Origin: Gloeocapsopsis crepidinum LEGE 06123
Lineage (GTDB): Bacteria > Cyanobacteriota > Cyanobacteriia > Cyanobacteriales > Chroococcidiopsidaceae
Assembly (NCBI RefSeq): GCF_015207655.1
Contig: NZ_JADEWN010000007.1
Location: 62,001 to 126,000, forward strand
DNA length: 64,000 bases
Reading direction: 5' to 3'
Shown here: piece by piece, positions 17,042-26,090 of the stretch
How positions within the stretch are numbered: position 1 is the first letter of the stretch
Layout: every line of letters starts with the position of its first letter
The notes under the pieces: model-generated
What the model was told of the DNA's origin: nothing
The model's input: the letters and a program-made list of their open reading frames with translations, nothing else
Database searches by the model: none
Program-made: the position numbers and the translations under genes

Positions 17042-17821
17042 TTAGAATTGGCGGCGCGAGAAAATTAAAATGGCGATCGCTAACAACAACCCTGTATACA
17101 ACAAACCATAACCTGCACTCATTATGAGTGCGAGTGGATTCGGTAAGGCATCAGCACCATAAACAGCTAGGTTCTTTAAATCTAGGCGTGATAGGTTAGG
17201 TAAAAATAAATACAAAGCCTCAGTCATGCGTTGAACGTTAGCACTTTCGCTCAGACGACCTAAAGTGACTAAATCTTGGGTAAAGTTACCCATTAAATAA
17301 ACGCCAAAGCTTAAAAGAGTTGCAAGTACAGAACTTGTGAATACTCCAAATACGATCGCTACTGCTGTAATTAACGACAATTGCAAGCACAAAAACAGCA
17401 CAGCAAGAATAATACTACCCAACGGATACGGAATATTCCCTAGTTGCAGAAATCCAAGATAAAGTGCTGTCATCGCCGCAATCAAGACACCTAAAACTGC
17501 TGACAATCCCAAGTGTTTACCTGCAATGAATTCCCCTCGGCTTATTGGTTTGGAGATTAAAACTAATACAGTCCGCTTTTCAATTTCTTTATTGATTAGC
17601 CCAGTGCCAATAAAAATCGCAACAATCAAGCCCAGCAAACTCATCGCTGCTAAGCCAAGATCTAGGAAGATTTTGGCTTCTGTCGTTGCAGCAAGTTGTG
17701 GCAAAAACCAAATTGCTACAGCCAAAAGAAGAGCATACAAGCCGATGATATATAGAATGCGATCGCGTACTACTTCGCGAAACACATTTGTTGCTATCAC
17801 TAAGATGCGACCGAAACTCAT
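17042..17821 (-). CDS. ABC-2-type transporter permease
   Basis: A 259-aa membrane protein with about six hydrophobic segments. The first (residues about 23-42) follows a basic N-terminus (NVFREVVRDRILY), and the next covers about 55-75 (LLGLIVAIFIGTGL). The amphipathic segment INKEIEKRTVLVLISKPISRGEFIAGKHLG between segments 2 and 3 is the hallmark coupling region of ABC-2 permeases (NosY/GldF-like). No ATPase subunit gene adjoins it, so its partner is encoded elsewhere and the substrate is unknown. The ATG at 17821 fits the start of the family. It lies between the NACHT gene and the TIR-like gene, with no sign of shared function. Confidence 0.85.
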   Translation of the reverse strand: MSFGRILVIATNVFREVVRDRILYIIGLYALLLAVAIWFLPQLAATTEAKIFLDLGLAAMSLLGLIVAIFIGTGLINKEIEKRTVLVLISKPISRGEFIAGKHLGLSAVLGVLIAAMTALYLGFLQLGNIPYPLGSIILAVLFLCLQLSLITAVAIVFGVFTSSVLATLLSFGVYLMGNFTQDLVTLGRLSESANVQRMTEALYLFLPNLSRLDLKNLAVYGADALPNPLALIMSAGYGLLYTGLLLAIAILIFSRRQF

Positions 17822-18483
17822 ACTCGTAAGTGTTAAGTGTAATGAATCTTTGGGGAAAATCTCTTTTTACTGTTATATCCTCTAGTTGCTCAAATCTTAC
17901 TCTTCGCCTCAAGTTCTCTCCAGAATTAAAGACCTATTGTGGAAGCACGACTCTGTTTCTAGATTGCCACTATAGTTCTCAGGTCAAAATGACCAGTCAA
18001 CAATCCTAAATTGGTGTTTATTTTCAGTCTTTCTAGCTTGATTCGTAAGTGTATTGAAAACCCTTTACAAATCTACTAACTTGCTATATTAAAACTTGAT
18101 ATCGAGTAAAGTTTAATTGCAAACTCTTGCATATTAGAAAATAAGGAATTAACTTAGTAATTGAAGCTGAAAAGCTTCCCTGGCAGATACGACAGCATAG
18201 GTAAAACACAAGTTAGTTAAGAGGTAAAAGCGCTGTTAAACTTTCATCTGTCTCGTCAAACACAAAACAACGCCCAAGTCGAATACTAATATTTCCTCAA
18301 CTGGTAAATGGGGGCAATATATCTAGAGTGTTTTCATGTGTGGATTGAGTTCTAGATATAACCCTGGGAAGATAGAGAAAGAAGAGGGAGTGCCTTAGTT
18401 AGTAGAAGTTTGGGTGTTGTTTTGTTTTAGAGTAAAATTTTTAAAGTTAATAAATCAATACCATAGTATAAACACCGCACAAT
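17822..18483. other. 662-base intergenic region
   Basis: This stretch separates the permease from the divergently placed TIR-like gene. I read all frames and see only short stop-rich frames. AT-rich blocks near 18060-18110 and 18425-18475 could hold promoters for the TIR-like gene, but I cannot place elements with confidence. Confidence 0.5.
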
Positions 18484-19254
18484 ATGGCGATTATTGCTTT
18501 AAAAGCTTGGTATATTCAAGAATATGAGCCACTTGAAGAATTAGAGAAACGACCTCACGATCTGCGTCTCAGTAAAAATAGCTTATTAAAATCCGCGCTA
18601 AGAGCAGACTTTTTAGAAGATCGCGAACAAGTTAAACAAACAGAATGGTTTCAGCGATACTTGCAGGGAGATAACGTTGAATTCTACATTGAGGGCAGTG
18701 GTGGTTATACAATCGCCAATATTGATTTAAGTAGCCATGAGATATACTTCACTAAGCAAACAGTTATTGCTTCATTAGAACCAACAATTTTCTTTTGTCA
18801 TCAAACAGAGTATGCAGCTTCTAGTGAAGTTTTAAGAGAAGCACTACATCACGCGATCGCAGCGTTAAATAAGCGATCGCGTATTGAATTATCTTTAATT
18901 GAATCACAGCGTCATAGTGATAGTTCTGTGCGTTTAAATACTACAGCAATGCGAAAAATTCGTAAAAGCTTGTTATTTATTGCTGATAGTACACCAATTA
19001 CAAGTATTGAAAGTAAAGAAAAGGCTCAGCTAATTCCTAGTCCCAATGTTTGTGTTGAAATTGGCTATGCCATTCAAAGTAAGCGGACTGAGCAAATTGT
19101 TCTTGCCCAGATGCAGCGCCCAGATTTATCAGGACAATCTTCTTTCGATTTGCCAAATTATCAACTTCTACAATTCAAAAACAGCAAAGAACTTGATAAA
19201 ATACTGCCTCAAGTCATTGAAACTCAACTCCAGCGATTCAACCTGTTTTCTTAA
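18484..19254 (+). CDS. TIR-like nucleotide-binding domain protein
   Basis: A 256-aa protein of uncharacterised type. The C-terminal part resembles the TIR-like Rossmann fold of prokaryotic nucleotide-binding effectors: a strand LLFIADSTPI (163-172), and then PSPNVCVEIGYAIQSKR (185-201), in which Glu192 sits where TIR NADases place the catalytic glutamate, followed by a strand (TEQIVLAQM). The N-terminal 90 residues (YIQEYEPLEELEKRPHDLRLS, then a YTIANIDLSSHEIYF strand pair) form a separate unit that I have no function for. The ATG at 18484 is the first start. It stands alone, 1.7 kb from the NACHT ATPase and on the other strand. NAD cleavage or nucleotide sensing is inference. Confidence 0.6.
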   Translation: MAIIALKAWYIQEYEPLEELEKRPHDLRLSKNSLLKSALRADFLEDREQVKQTEWFQRYLQGDNVEFYIEGSGGYTIANIDLSSHEIYFTKQTVIASLEPTIFFCHQTEYAASSEVLREALHHAIAALNKRSRIELSLIESQRHSDSSVRLNTTAMRKIRKSLLFIADSTPITSIESKEKAQLIPSPNVCVEIGYAIQSKRTEQIVLAQMQRPDLSGQSSFDLPNYQLLQFKNSKELDKILPQVIETQLQRFNLFS

Positions 19255-19448
19255 CTTGGGTCGTTGGGTGTAAAAAAAGTAGGGGAAGCTGAGGAGAAAA
19301 ACGACATATGAACTTCTTCACTAGTCACTAGCTACTGGTAACTAGCCACTGATCGCTCACCCCTAGTTTTCTAGCTAGCCTCTTCTCAATTTCGTGTTGA
19401 GTCAGTTAGAAATGAGTGCGATGCATTTATAAATGAATTTGATCTATT

Positions 19449-19700
19449 ATGCCTAGAACTCCCAATGAGTATGTAGTACATCTCCTAATCGAAGGCGGAC
19501 ACAAAGAAGAAGTACGATTTCCCACAATCCAAGAGTTTCAGAAGTGGTATAGCAGCGAACTGATGCCTAAAGCCGCTTCAAATGACTTTATCAGCGTACC
19601 TATCAAAAATATTCAGGGAGAGTACCTAGTTATTCGTCCATCTAGGATTTCAGCGATTCGGGTGGAGCCGATTTTTAGCTCTAGTGTGGAAAGATTTTAG
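19449..19700 (+). CDS. Small conserved-looking hypothetical protein
   Basis: An 83-aa protein with an ordered beta/alpha composition: EYVVHLLIEGGHKEEVRFPTIQEFQKWY, and then a strand SVPIKNIQGEYLVIRPSRISAIRVEPI. It has no signal peptide or membrane segment. The murein-transglycosylase gene starts 12 bases after its stop on the same strand, so the two are probably co-transcribed. I do not know a function. Confidence 0.6.
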   Translation: MPRTPNEYVVHLLIEGGHKEEVRFPTIQEFQKWYSSELMPKAASNDFISVPIKNIQGEYLVIRPSRISAIRVEPIFSSSVERF

Positions 19701-19711
19701 TGACGGAGTGA

Positions 19712-20908
19712 ATGATGAGAAACAAAACTGCTTTGATGACCCTAGGTTTAGCAGCTGCTATATTGACGACATTACCAGCTGTTGCTCGCGTACCATTACG
19801 AGCAATTTATGATACACAAAGCCTGCAAAAGCAAAATGCTGATTGTTGCCAAGCAGAGTCATTAGGATTTGACGAGCAAATTTGGGGTCAAAGCGGTCAA
19901 CCAGGAGATAAACACGCATTACTAACATCAATCGATCATAGTTTGCGTTATATCAAAACACCAGCAGCAACAGCTGCGTATCGACGATATCGCGGAACAG
20001 GAATTACACGCGATCGCGTACAGCGTAGCTTAGAGCGTTTTCGTCAATTAGTTGTGAGATCGAATTCACCCGCAGAACTACAAGCTGCGGTATCTCGCGA
20101 GTTTGTATTTTACCAATCTACAGGGCGAGACGGCAAAGGGGATGTTCTTTATACTGCTTACTATGAACCGATCTACCAAGCTAGCCGCGTTCCTACTGCC
20201 GAATTTCGTTATCCTTTGTATCGGCTACCAACGAATTTCAAATCTTGGCGCAAACCCCATCCAACTCGCCAAGAACTAGAAGGCAAAGACGGCTTGTTAG
20301 GAGACAAAAGTAGACTTAAGGGCTTAGAGATTGTTTGGCTGCGCGATCGCCTAGAAGCATTCTTGGCACAAATTCAAGGTTCAGCCCGACTGCAATTAGC
20401 TGATGGACAAATGATTTCTATTGGTTTTGCAGGCAAGACAGACTACCCCTACACCAGTATTGGTAAAGAACTAGCCAAAGACGGCAAGTTACCTTTAGCG
20501 GGTTTAACGCTGCCCATCATGATCGACTACTTTACACAATACCCAGCAGAACTTAACAATTATTTACCACGCAATCGTGGTTTTGTATTCTTTCGAGAAA
20601 CTGGAGGTGCGCCAGCCGTTGGTTCTTTAGGAGTACCCGTCACTGCCGATCGCTCAATTGCAACAGACAAGTCACTCATGCCTCCTGGTGCGTTAGCACT
20701 GATTCACACTCAACTACCGTTTTCTAACGATTTTACAGGCAGTATGGATTATCGCCTTGTTAGCCGCTATGTTCTAGATCAAGATACAGGTGGGGCAATT
20801 AAAGGACCAGGACGAGTAGATTACTTCATGGGAACTGGTAAACTTGCAGGCGATCGCGCTGGAGTAACTGGCAATCGCGGACATCTGTATTATTTATTAC
20901 TGAAATAA
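19712..20908 (+). CDS. mltA: Membrane-bound lytic murein transglycosylase A
   Basis: MltA cleaves the glycan strands of peptidoglycan, forming 1,6-anhydro ends, in the periplasm. The 398-aa protein has a signal peptide (residues 1-26: LMTLGLAAAILTTLPAVA). The MltA core follows, with GKGDVLYTAYYEPIYQASR and RYPLYRLP, an insertion with ELEGKDGLLGDKSRLKGLEIVWLRD, then IGFAGKTDYPYTSIG. The C-terminal 3D domain contains LDQDTGGAIKGPGRVDYFMGTG, with the catalytic-type aspartate. There is no lipobox cysteine at the cleavage site, so it may be soluble. Two starts exist (adjacent ATG codons), after a GGAG-like site. Confidence 0.9.
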   Translation: MMRNKTALMTLGLAAAILTTLPAVARVPLRAIYDTQSLQKQNADCCQAESLGFDEQIWGQSGQPGDKHALLTSIDHSLRYIKTPAATAAYRRYRGTGITRDRVQRSLERFRQLVVRSNSPAELQAAVSREFVFYQSTGRDGKGDVLYTAYYEPIYQASRVPTAEFRYPLYRLPTNFKSWRKPHPTRQELEGKDGLLGDKSRLKGLEIVWLRDRLEAFLAQIQGSARLQLADGQMISIGFAGKTDYPYTSIGKELAKDGKLPLAGLTLPIMIDYFTQYPAELNNYLPRNRGFVFFRETGGAPAVGSLGVPVTADRSIATDKSLMPPGALALIHTQLPFSNDFTGSMDYRLVSRYVLDQDTGGAIKGPGRVDYFMGTGKLAGDRAGVTGNRGHLYYLLLK

Positions 20909-20918
20909 ACTCAAGTGA

Positions 20919-20952
20919 AGTGGGGGAGGGCATCTTGCCTGTCCCCCTGCCT
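20919..20952. terminator. Bidirectional hairpin between convergent genes
   Basis: GGGGGAGGGC and GCCTGTCCCCC (about 20922-20947) pair around ATCTT with one bulge, and are followed by a T-rich run on the plus strand. It lies between the ends of mltA and the DUF5895 gene. A related GGTAGG/GCCTGCCC hairpin lies at 45373-45401. Confidence 0.65.
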
Positions 20953-20957
20953 TTTAC

Positions 20958-21839
20958 CTAGTACGGTGCAGCATCAAAGTCATATTCATCAAAGCGCTCA
21001 AGATCGCTTGTTTCCTCAATTTCGGGTATAGTAGCAACTTCTAACTTTGGTTCTTTAACAAAATCTTGGTAAGTTTCAAATGTTTGACAGATAATGGTAG
21101 ATTCTTCTGAATTTATCGGAATCAAGTAGTTTGCTAAATTTTCTGCTGTAGGATGCTCGTAATCTACTGTTACAGCCACCAAAGCTTTATTAGGTGCTAT
21201 TCCTCTTTCTTCAGAGGTAATAGTTGGGCAAAAAACACCATGAGCGTGAAACAGTCTGCTTTTAGCTGTGAAAGGTTGCTGACGAAAAGCAGCATAAGCT
21301 TTCTCTAAGTCTAAGGTAAACCCACTTGTAACCTGACTATTTTTTGAGGTACGAAAAGCTGTACTAAAACTTGCCCCAGCAGCACCACTCAATGTTAAGC
21401 GTAAAGGAGAATGATGCAGAAGTTTTTGATTTTTTCCTACTAAGAAAACGAGATAACGTGTAAACGTTTTATATTTTAGTTTCTCACTAGTAAAGGCATC
21501 GTAATGATCGACTAAACGACCTAAAGTAGTGTTTGTCGTGCGGTCTTTGATATAAACAGGTCCTCGATGTAGTACTAAGATGCGGGGAGTAGTTGTAATA
21601 ACTAACTGGACGATTTCGCCCGAACCAAAAGTGTATTCTACCTGCTGCCAATTTTCATCGGGTGTAAATCCTACAAGATTCGCGTTTTCCTGAGTAATTG
21701 CTAACCCATACGGCTTAATTCCATTTTCACTCCATTGCGGGTTAATCATCTGGCACCAAGGTAGTACCTCAGAAACAGGTGCTTTGAACTTGTCATCGTC
21801 AAAATCAAAACTGGGAGTATGTGTTACAGCTGAAACCAT
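20958..21839 (-). CDS. DUF5895-type cyanobacterial protein
   Basis: A 293-aa soluble protein of a family I know only from cyanobacteria. Supporting segments are PWCQMINPQWSE near residue 30, KPYGLAITQENA, ITTTPRILVLHRGPVYIKDR, LRLTLSGAAGASFSTAF, LFHAHGVFCP and VTVDYEHPTAENL. The C-terminal 30 residues are acidic. There is no catalytic signature and no membrane segment. The strand-rich composition and conserved PWCQMINP motif suggest a binding protein. It converges on mltA and is transcribed alone. The function is not established to my knowledge. Confidence 0.75.
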   Translation of the reverse strand: MVSAVTHTPSFDFDDDKFKAPVSEVLPWCQMINPQWSENGIKPYGLAITQENANLVGFTPDENWQQVEYTFGSGEIVQLVITTTPRILVLHRGPVYIKDRTTNTTLGRLVDHYDAFTSEKLKYKTFTRYLVFLVGKNQKLLHHSPLRLTLSGAAGASFSTAFRTSKNSQVTSGFTLDLEKAYAAFRQQPFTAKSRLFHAHGVFCPTITSEERGIAPNKALVAVTVDYEHPTAENLANYLIPINSEESTIICQTFETYQDFVKEPKLEVATIPEIEETSDLERFDEYDFDAAPY

Positions 21840-21934
21840 GACAGTATTTTATAAATAAGGTTGACAAGAAGTTGCTTGTCGTTTAGTTTTCCCAGGTTCA
21901 GCAACAATGAGTACCGCAAAAATACGGTTATTTT

Positions 21935-22987
21935 TCAAAGCTGTTGTTCTATTTCCAAAAGTGCTTGTTTACGAGATATACCCCAGCGATACCCTCCTAA
22001 GCCACCAGCTTTGGGCAACACGCGATGACACGGAATAATGAGAGCAACAGGGTTGGTTGCACACGCACGTGCTACTGCACGCACTGCGGTTGGCTGCCCA
22101 ATTGAGCAAGCAATATCACTGTAACTCACCGTAGTACCAAGAGGAATTTGCTTCAGCGCCTGCCAAACTTGAAGTTGAAATACAGTAGCTTTTACATCGT
22201 AGGGAAGTTCTGATAAAGGGAATTTACCACTAAGATAGTCTATCAAAGCCTGAATCCATTCTTGCATATCATCTGCGCGATACAGCAATGCATGGCGAAA
22301 CTCATTTTGAAGTTCGTTTTCTAATTTTGCAGGATCTTCTCCAAGTTTTATGCTACATATCCCCCGCTGAGTAGCAGCAATTGTCAGATAACCTAGTGGT
22401 GAGTTCGCGCTTGTATAGCGAATTTCTTCACCTCTTCCGTGTCGCTTGTACGTAGCAGGAGACATTCCGAGTTGTTCTGGTGCTTTTTCATAAAGGCGAC
22501 TACTTGAACCATAGCCCACTTCATAAAGCGCATCAGTAATTTCTGTACCTTGCTGGAGATGTTGTTTCAATCGTTCTATCCGCTGGGCGTTTGCGTAGTC
22601 AAAGGGAGTGACACCAATAATTTGCTTAAATACTCGTTGGAAGTGAGTAGGACTCATTGCTACTTGAATACTTAGTTCTGTCAGTGTAGGAATGCGATCG
22701 CTTTGTGCGTCAATATAACGACAGGCTGACAAGATTTTGTCAATGGTAGGCGCGAGTACTTTTTGTGGTTGACATCGTTTACAAGGACGAAACCCTTGTG
22801 CTTCAGCGGCTTGCGCAGATTGGAAGAATGTCACTCGGTTGCGGTGTGGTTTACGACTAGGGCAGCTAGGACGACAATAGATCTTTGTCGAGTGTACGCC
22901 GTAGAAAATTTTGCCATCAAACTGCGAGTCTCGACTTAAAATTACTTGCCAGATTTCTTCCAAAGAATCTAATGCTGATTTCATCAT
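21935..22987 (-). CDS. ada: Ada: methylphosphotriester-sensing activator fused to O6-methylguanine-DNA methyltransferase
   Basis: A 350-aa protein with the three parts of Ada. The N-terminal zinc domain has Cys38, Cys42, Cys69 and Cys72 (YCRPSC...PCKRC), with Cys38 as the methyl acceptor from phosphotriesters. The AraC-type helix-turn-helix region covers about 85-185 (MSPTHFQRVFKQIIG, then QRIERLKQHL). The C-terminal methyltransferase has the PCHRV active site with Cys320, and GLGGYRWG after it. It is the last gene of an apparent operon with the EamA transporter and GNAT genes (6-base and 4-base junctions). The methylated protein would activate transcription of alkylation-repair genes. Confidence 0.95.
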   Translation of the reverse strand: MMKSALDSLEEIWQVILSRDSQFDGKIFYGVHSTKIYCRPSCPSRKPHRNRVTFFQSAQAAEAQGFRPCKRCQPQKVLAPTIDKILSACRYIDAQSDRIPTLTELSIQVAMSPTHFQRVFKQIIGVTPFDYANAQRIERLKQHLQQGTEITDALYEVGYGSSSRLYEKAPEQLGMSPATYKRHGRGEEIRYTSANSPLGYLTIAATQRGICSIKLGEDPAKLENELQNEFRHALLYRADDMQEWIQALIDYLSGKFPLSELPYDVKATVFQLQVWQALKQIPLGTTVSYSDIACSIGQPTAVRAVARACATNPVALIIPCHRVLPKAGGLGGYRWGISRKQALLEIEQQL

Positions 22988-22993
22988 GATTGG

Positions 22994-23482
22994 CTACGAG
23001 TGAAACTCATTACTACCTGGAATTGAGATATCTAACTGATAGTGATAAAATGCCTTATCTTTTATGTAACCTGCTTTTTCATACAATTTTTGCGCTGGAT
23101 AGTTGTCAATTGCGGTTGCAAGCGTCAGCCGCTTTACCTTAGTGCGTATTGCGAAGTCTTTCGCTGCATTTAATAGTGCTATACCTACACCTTGATTTCT
23201 GAAGTTTGACAGCACAAAGAGATCGTTGAGTATCCAAGTGCGTTGCATCGCGACTGATGAAAATGAAGGATACAGTTGAGTAAAACCTAAACACTCAAAA
23301 GGATTATATTGAGTAACAGCGATGAAAACTACAGAATCCTCGTTCACTAATCGTTCGTATAAGAAATTACGCACCTGGATTAAGTCGGCTGTTTGTCCAT
23401 AGAACTGACGGTAGCTATTAAACAAGGGTGCAACGAGTTCAATATGAGTAGAATTAGCTTGAATGACGTTGAATTGGTTCAC
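22994..23482 (-). CDS. GNAT-family N-acetyltransferase
   Basis: A 162-aa GNAT enzyme. It has the beta4-alpha3 acetyl-CoA loop LNDLFVLSNFRNQGVGIALLNAAKDFA, and the C-terminal NYPAQKLYEKAGYIKD segment typical of small-molecule or antibiotic acetyltransferases. Its start overlaps the stop of the upstream EamA transporter gene (ATGA, 23479-23482), and ada follows after 6 bases. Co-transcription with an exporter-like protein and an alkylation-response activator hints at a detoxification role; the acceptor is unknown. Confidence 0.85.
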   Translation of the reverse strand: MNQFNVIQANSTHIELVAPLFNSYRQFYGQTADLIQVRNFLYERLVNEDSVVFIAVTQYNPFECLGFTQLYPSFSSVAMQRTWILNDLFVLSNFRNQGVGIALLNAAKDFAIRTKVKRLTLATAIDNYPAQKLYEKAGYIKDKAFYHYQLDISIPGSNEFHS

Positions 23483-24387
23483 GACTTACGCTTGCTGATT
23501 TTTGTCAACAGTCTGCCATCAATTGCTACAATCCCAACAAAAATTAATGCCATACCTGCGATCGCATTCCACGTCAGTTGTTCATTTAAGATAAATACAC
23601 CTAGTAGCAGCGCACTGATAGGAATCAAAAAGGTAACTAGCAAAAGATTCGTTGCACCGACAGCAGCTAAGAGATAAAAATAAATCAGATAGGCGATCGC
23701 AGTACTAAATAGCGCTAATCCTAACAAAGCACTCCAAGTAACAATACTGAGTCTAAAAGACCAATCCCTGAGAAGTGCTAATGGTAACATCATGATTGTT
23801 GTGCTCATAAGCATTCCTGCGGCAGTAACGACAGGTGATAATTTTCTAAATCGTCGTCCATAGATTCCTGCAAAGCTATAGGAAATGGCAGCGCCGAGGA
23901 TGGCAAATTGCCCTAAACTGTGTAGGTTTAACTCCTGCAACACTTCTGAACCAATTAATACGATCGCGCCACATAGCCCTAGTAGAACTCCTAATAGGCG
24001 GTTTAATGTCAAGCGTTGATCGTGGGTAAAGTGTGCTAGCACTACTGTAAATACTGGAGTTGTAGCATTGAGAATAGCTGCTAAACTGCTGTTGATATGT
24101 GTCTGTCCCCAAACAATCAAAGTAAAGGGAATAAGGTTATTTAGCGCACCCATCACTAAAAATGCACCCCAAATTCGCGGCGATGCTGGTATTCGTTGTC
24201 CTTTTATATAAACAACAATCGTCAATGCGATCGCGGCTAAGCCAACACGGGCGAAAACTATTGATAGTGGTTGCAACTCTTGCAGAATTATTTTAATGAA
24301 AAAAAAGGAGCTACCCCACAAAATAGAAAGTACAACAAGGAGCAACCATTCTTTTGCTCTCATATTTGGTTTAATCACTGTAGTCAT
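23479..24387 (-). CDS. EamA/DMT-family transporter
   Basis: A 302-aa membrane protein with ten hydrophobic segments in two EamA halves. The first half starts with WLLLVVLSILWGSSFFFIKI, and the second with QFAILGAAISYSFAGIYGRR. It has the internal-repeat features PLSIVFARVGLAA and LSPVVTAAGMLMS, and ends in a short basic tail (KISKRKS). Such transporters export amino acids or metabolites. It is the first gene of a three-gene operon with a GNAT acetyltransferase and ada. The ATG at 24387 precedes the first membrane helix by about ten residues. Confidence 0.88.
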   Translation of the reverse strand: MTTVIKPNMRAKEWLLLVVLSILWGSSFFFIKIILQELQPLSIVFARVGLAAIALTIVVYIKGQRIPASPRIWGAFLVMGALNNLIPFTLIVWGQTHINSSLAAILNATTPVFTVVLAHFTHDQRLTLNRLLGVLLGLCGAIVLIGSEVLQELNLHSLGQFAILGAAISYSFAGIYGRRFRKLSPVVTAAGMLMSTTIMMLPLALLRDWSFRLSIVTWSALLGLALFSTAIAYLIYFYLLAAVGATNLLLVTFLIPISALLLGVFILNEQLTWNAIAGMALIFVGIVAIDGRLLTKISKRKS

Positions 24388-24540
24388 TCATTTTTTGTCT
24401 ATGCGATCGCAGCATAAGCTTTTGTTTGAGCGAACCTCTATCCGATACTTGCGATTAAATTCGCTTATGATTAAAAGCCAAATTTAACTGGAAACGATAT
24501 CTCTCCCGCAGCCACCATCAGTAAATTAGGATTGTGTAGT

Positions 24541-24723
24541 ATGGAAAAAACATTTGATGTTGCACAGTACGTTGATTGCACAGCTTTGATCCTCGACTTA
24601 GAAATCAATCCTGAATATCGAGAAAGTGTGATTGCCAACTTTGAGAAAATACAAGCGATCGCACAACTTGTTAATGAATTTCTACTACCAGAAATAGAAG
24701 CTTCACCCACCTTTGAACCATGA
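24541..24723 (+). CDS. AtzG-like (DUF4089) small subunit
   Basis: A 60-aa helical protein (FDVAQYVDCTALILDLEINP, then ANFEKIQAIAQLVNEF). It has the pattern of the DUF4089/AtzG family, whose members bind and stabilise AtzE-type amidases. The best start is the ATG at 24541; an upstream TTG adds three residues. Its stop codon overlaps the amidase start (ATGA at 24720-24723), so the two are translationally coupled. Confidence 0.8.
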   Translation: MEKTFDVAQYVDCTALILDLEINPEYRESVIANFEKIQAIAQLVNEFLLPEIEASPTFEP

Positions 24724-26090
24724 ATGATGCTGTCTCAATCGCTGCTGCTATCCAAGAAGGTAGACTAAGTGCAGTCGAAGTTGCCCAAACTGCACTCAAA
24801 CGTATTGCAGAACGCCAAGAACTAAACTGTTTTACTGCGATTACCGATGACTCGGCTTTGCAGGATGCGCAGCAAATTGATGATGCGATCGCATCAGGAA
24901 ATAACCCTGGTTCGCTTGCTGGAGTTCCCTTCGCTGTCAAAAATTTATACGACGTTGCTGGAATCACTACACTTGCAGGCGCAAAAATTAATGCTGAAAA
25001 TCCACCAGCTTCTCAAGATGCTACTGCTGTCGCTAAATTAAAACAAGCAGGTGCAGTCTTAGTGGGTACTTTAAATATGGATGAGTACGCCTATGGCTTT
25101 GTCACTGAAAACGCACATTATGGGGCGACGCACAATCCTCATGATTTCAATCGAGTAGCAGGTGGTTCCTCTGGTGGTTCCGCAGCAGCAGTAGCGGCGA
25201 ATTTAATACCCTTCACGCTTGGTACAGATACAAATGGTTCAATTCGCGTGCCTGCGGCATTTTGTGGCATATTCGGCTTAAAACCTACGTATGGCAGATT
25301 ATCACGGGCAGGAGTTGCATTATTTTCTAGCAGTTTAGATCATGTTGGATCGTTTGCACGTTCAGTGCGCGATATTGCCACGGTGTTTGATGTTTTGCAA
25401 GGATATGACGATCGCGATCCTGTATGTACGCAGCGATTGCCTGAACTCTGTCTATCGCAACTCAATAGCGGTATTGAGAATTTACGCATTGCGATCGCCG
25501 GAGATTACTTTACGAAAGGCGCTGAACCTGAAGCAATCGCAGCAGTTCAACAAGTTGCCCAAGCTTTGGATGTGACTAACTATATTACAATCCCTGAAGC
25601 ACATCGCGCCCGTGCCGCTGCGTTTATTATTACCTCCTGTGAAGGGGCAAATCTGCATATGGAGAAGTTGCGATCGCGTCCTCAAGATTTCGATTTTGCA
25701 ACTCGCGATCGCTTTTTGGCTGGGGCGTTAATTCCAAGTCACTGGTACATTCAAGCGCAAAGGTTTCGTCGTTGGTTTCGCGATCGTGTTCGTGAAATTT
25801 TCCAAAGTGTAGACATTATTCTTGCGCCGACAACACCATGTTTTGCACCTTTAATCGGGCAGAAAACAATGATTTTAGATGGAAAAGAAATTCTCATCCG
25901 TCCGCATTTAGGACTCTTCACCCAACCCCTATCTTTTATTGGTTTACCTGTTTTATCCGTTCCAATTTATCGTCCTGGGTCATTACCTTTAGGTGTACAA
26001 TTAATCGCTGCACCCTACAATGAAGCACTGATTTTACGTGTGGCAAATGTGTTAGAAACAAAAGGCATCATTTCCACTCATACTTCTTGA
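24720..26090 (+). CDS. AtzE-type amidase (amidase-signature family)
   Basis: A 456-aa amidohydrolase with the Lys-cisSer-Ser triad: Lys74 in VPFAVKNL, Ser150 in AGGSSGGSAA, and Ser174 in TDTNGSIR. GIFGLKPTYGRLS follows, as expected. The coupled AtzG-like subunit just upstream puts it in the AtzE group, which hydrolyses 1-carboxybiuret in Pseudomonas. In bacteria without atrazine pathways such pairs are thought to act in native nitrogen-compound salvage; no urea- or biuret-related gene adjoins here, so the substrate is open. Its last 13 bases overlap the convergent GNAT gene. Confidence 0.85.
   Translation: MNDAVSIAAAIQEGRLSAVEVAQTALKRIAERQELNCFTAITDDSALQDAQQIDDAIASGNNPGSLAGVPFAVKNLYDVAGITTLAGAKINAENPPASQDATAVAKLKQAGAVLVGTLNMDEYAYGFVTENAHYGATHNPHDFNRVAGGSSGGSAAAVAANLIPFTLGTDTNGSIRVPAAFCGIFGLKPTYGRLSRAGVALFSSSLDHVGSFARSVRDIATVFDVLQGYDDRDPVCTQRLPELCLSQLNSGIENLRIAIAGDYFTKGAEPEAIAAVQQVAQALDVTNYITIPEAHRARAAAFIITSCEGANLHMEKLRSRPQDFDFATRDRFLAGALIPSHWYIQAQRFRRWFRDRVREIFQSVDIILAPTTPCFAPLIGQKTMILDGKEILIRPHLGLFTQPLSFIGLPVLSVPIYRPGSLPLGVQLIAAPYNEALILRVANVLETKGIISTHTS

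Noticed and set aside
12790-19254. A single defence operon joining the NACHT ATPase, ABC permease and TIR-like gene
   Set aside because: The TIR-like gene is on the opposite strand, 662 bases of gene-free DNA precede it, and the permease looks like ordinary transport; proximity alone is weak.
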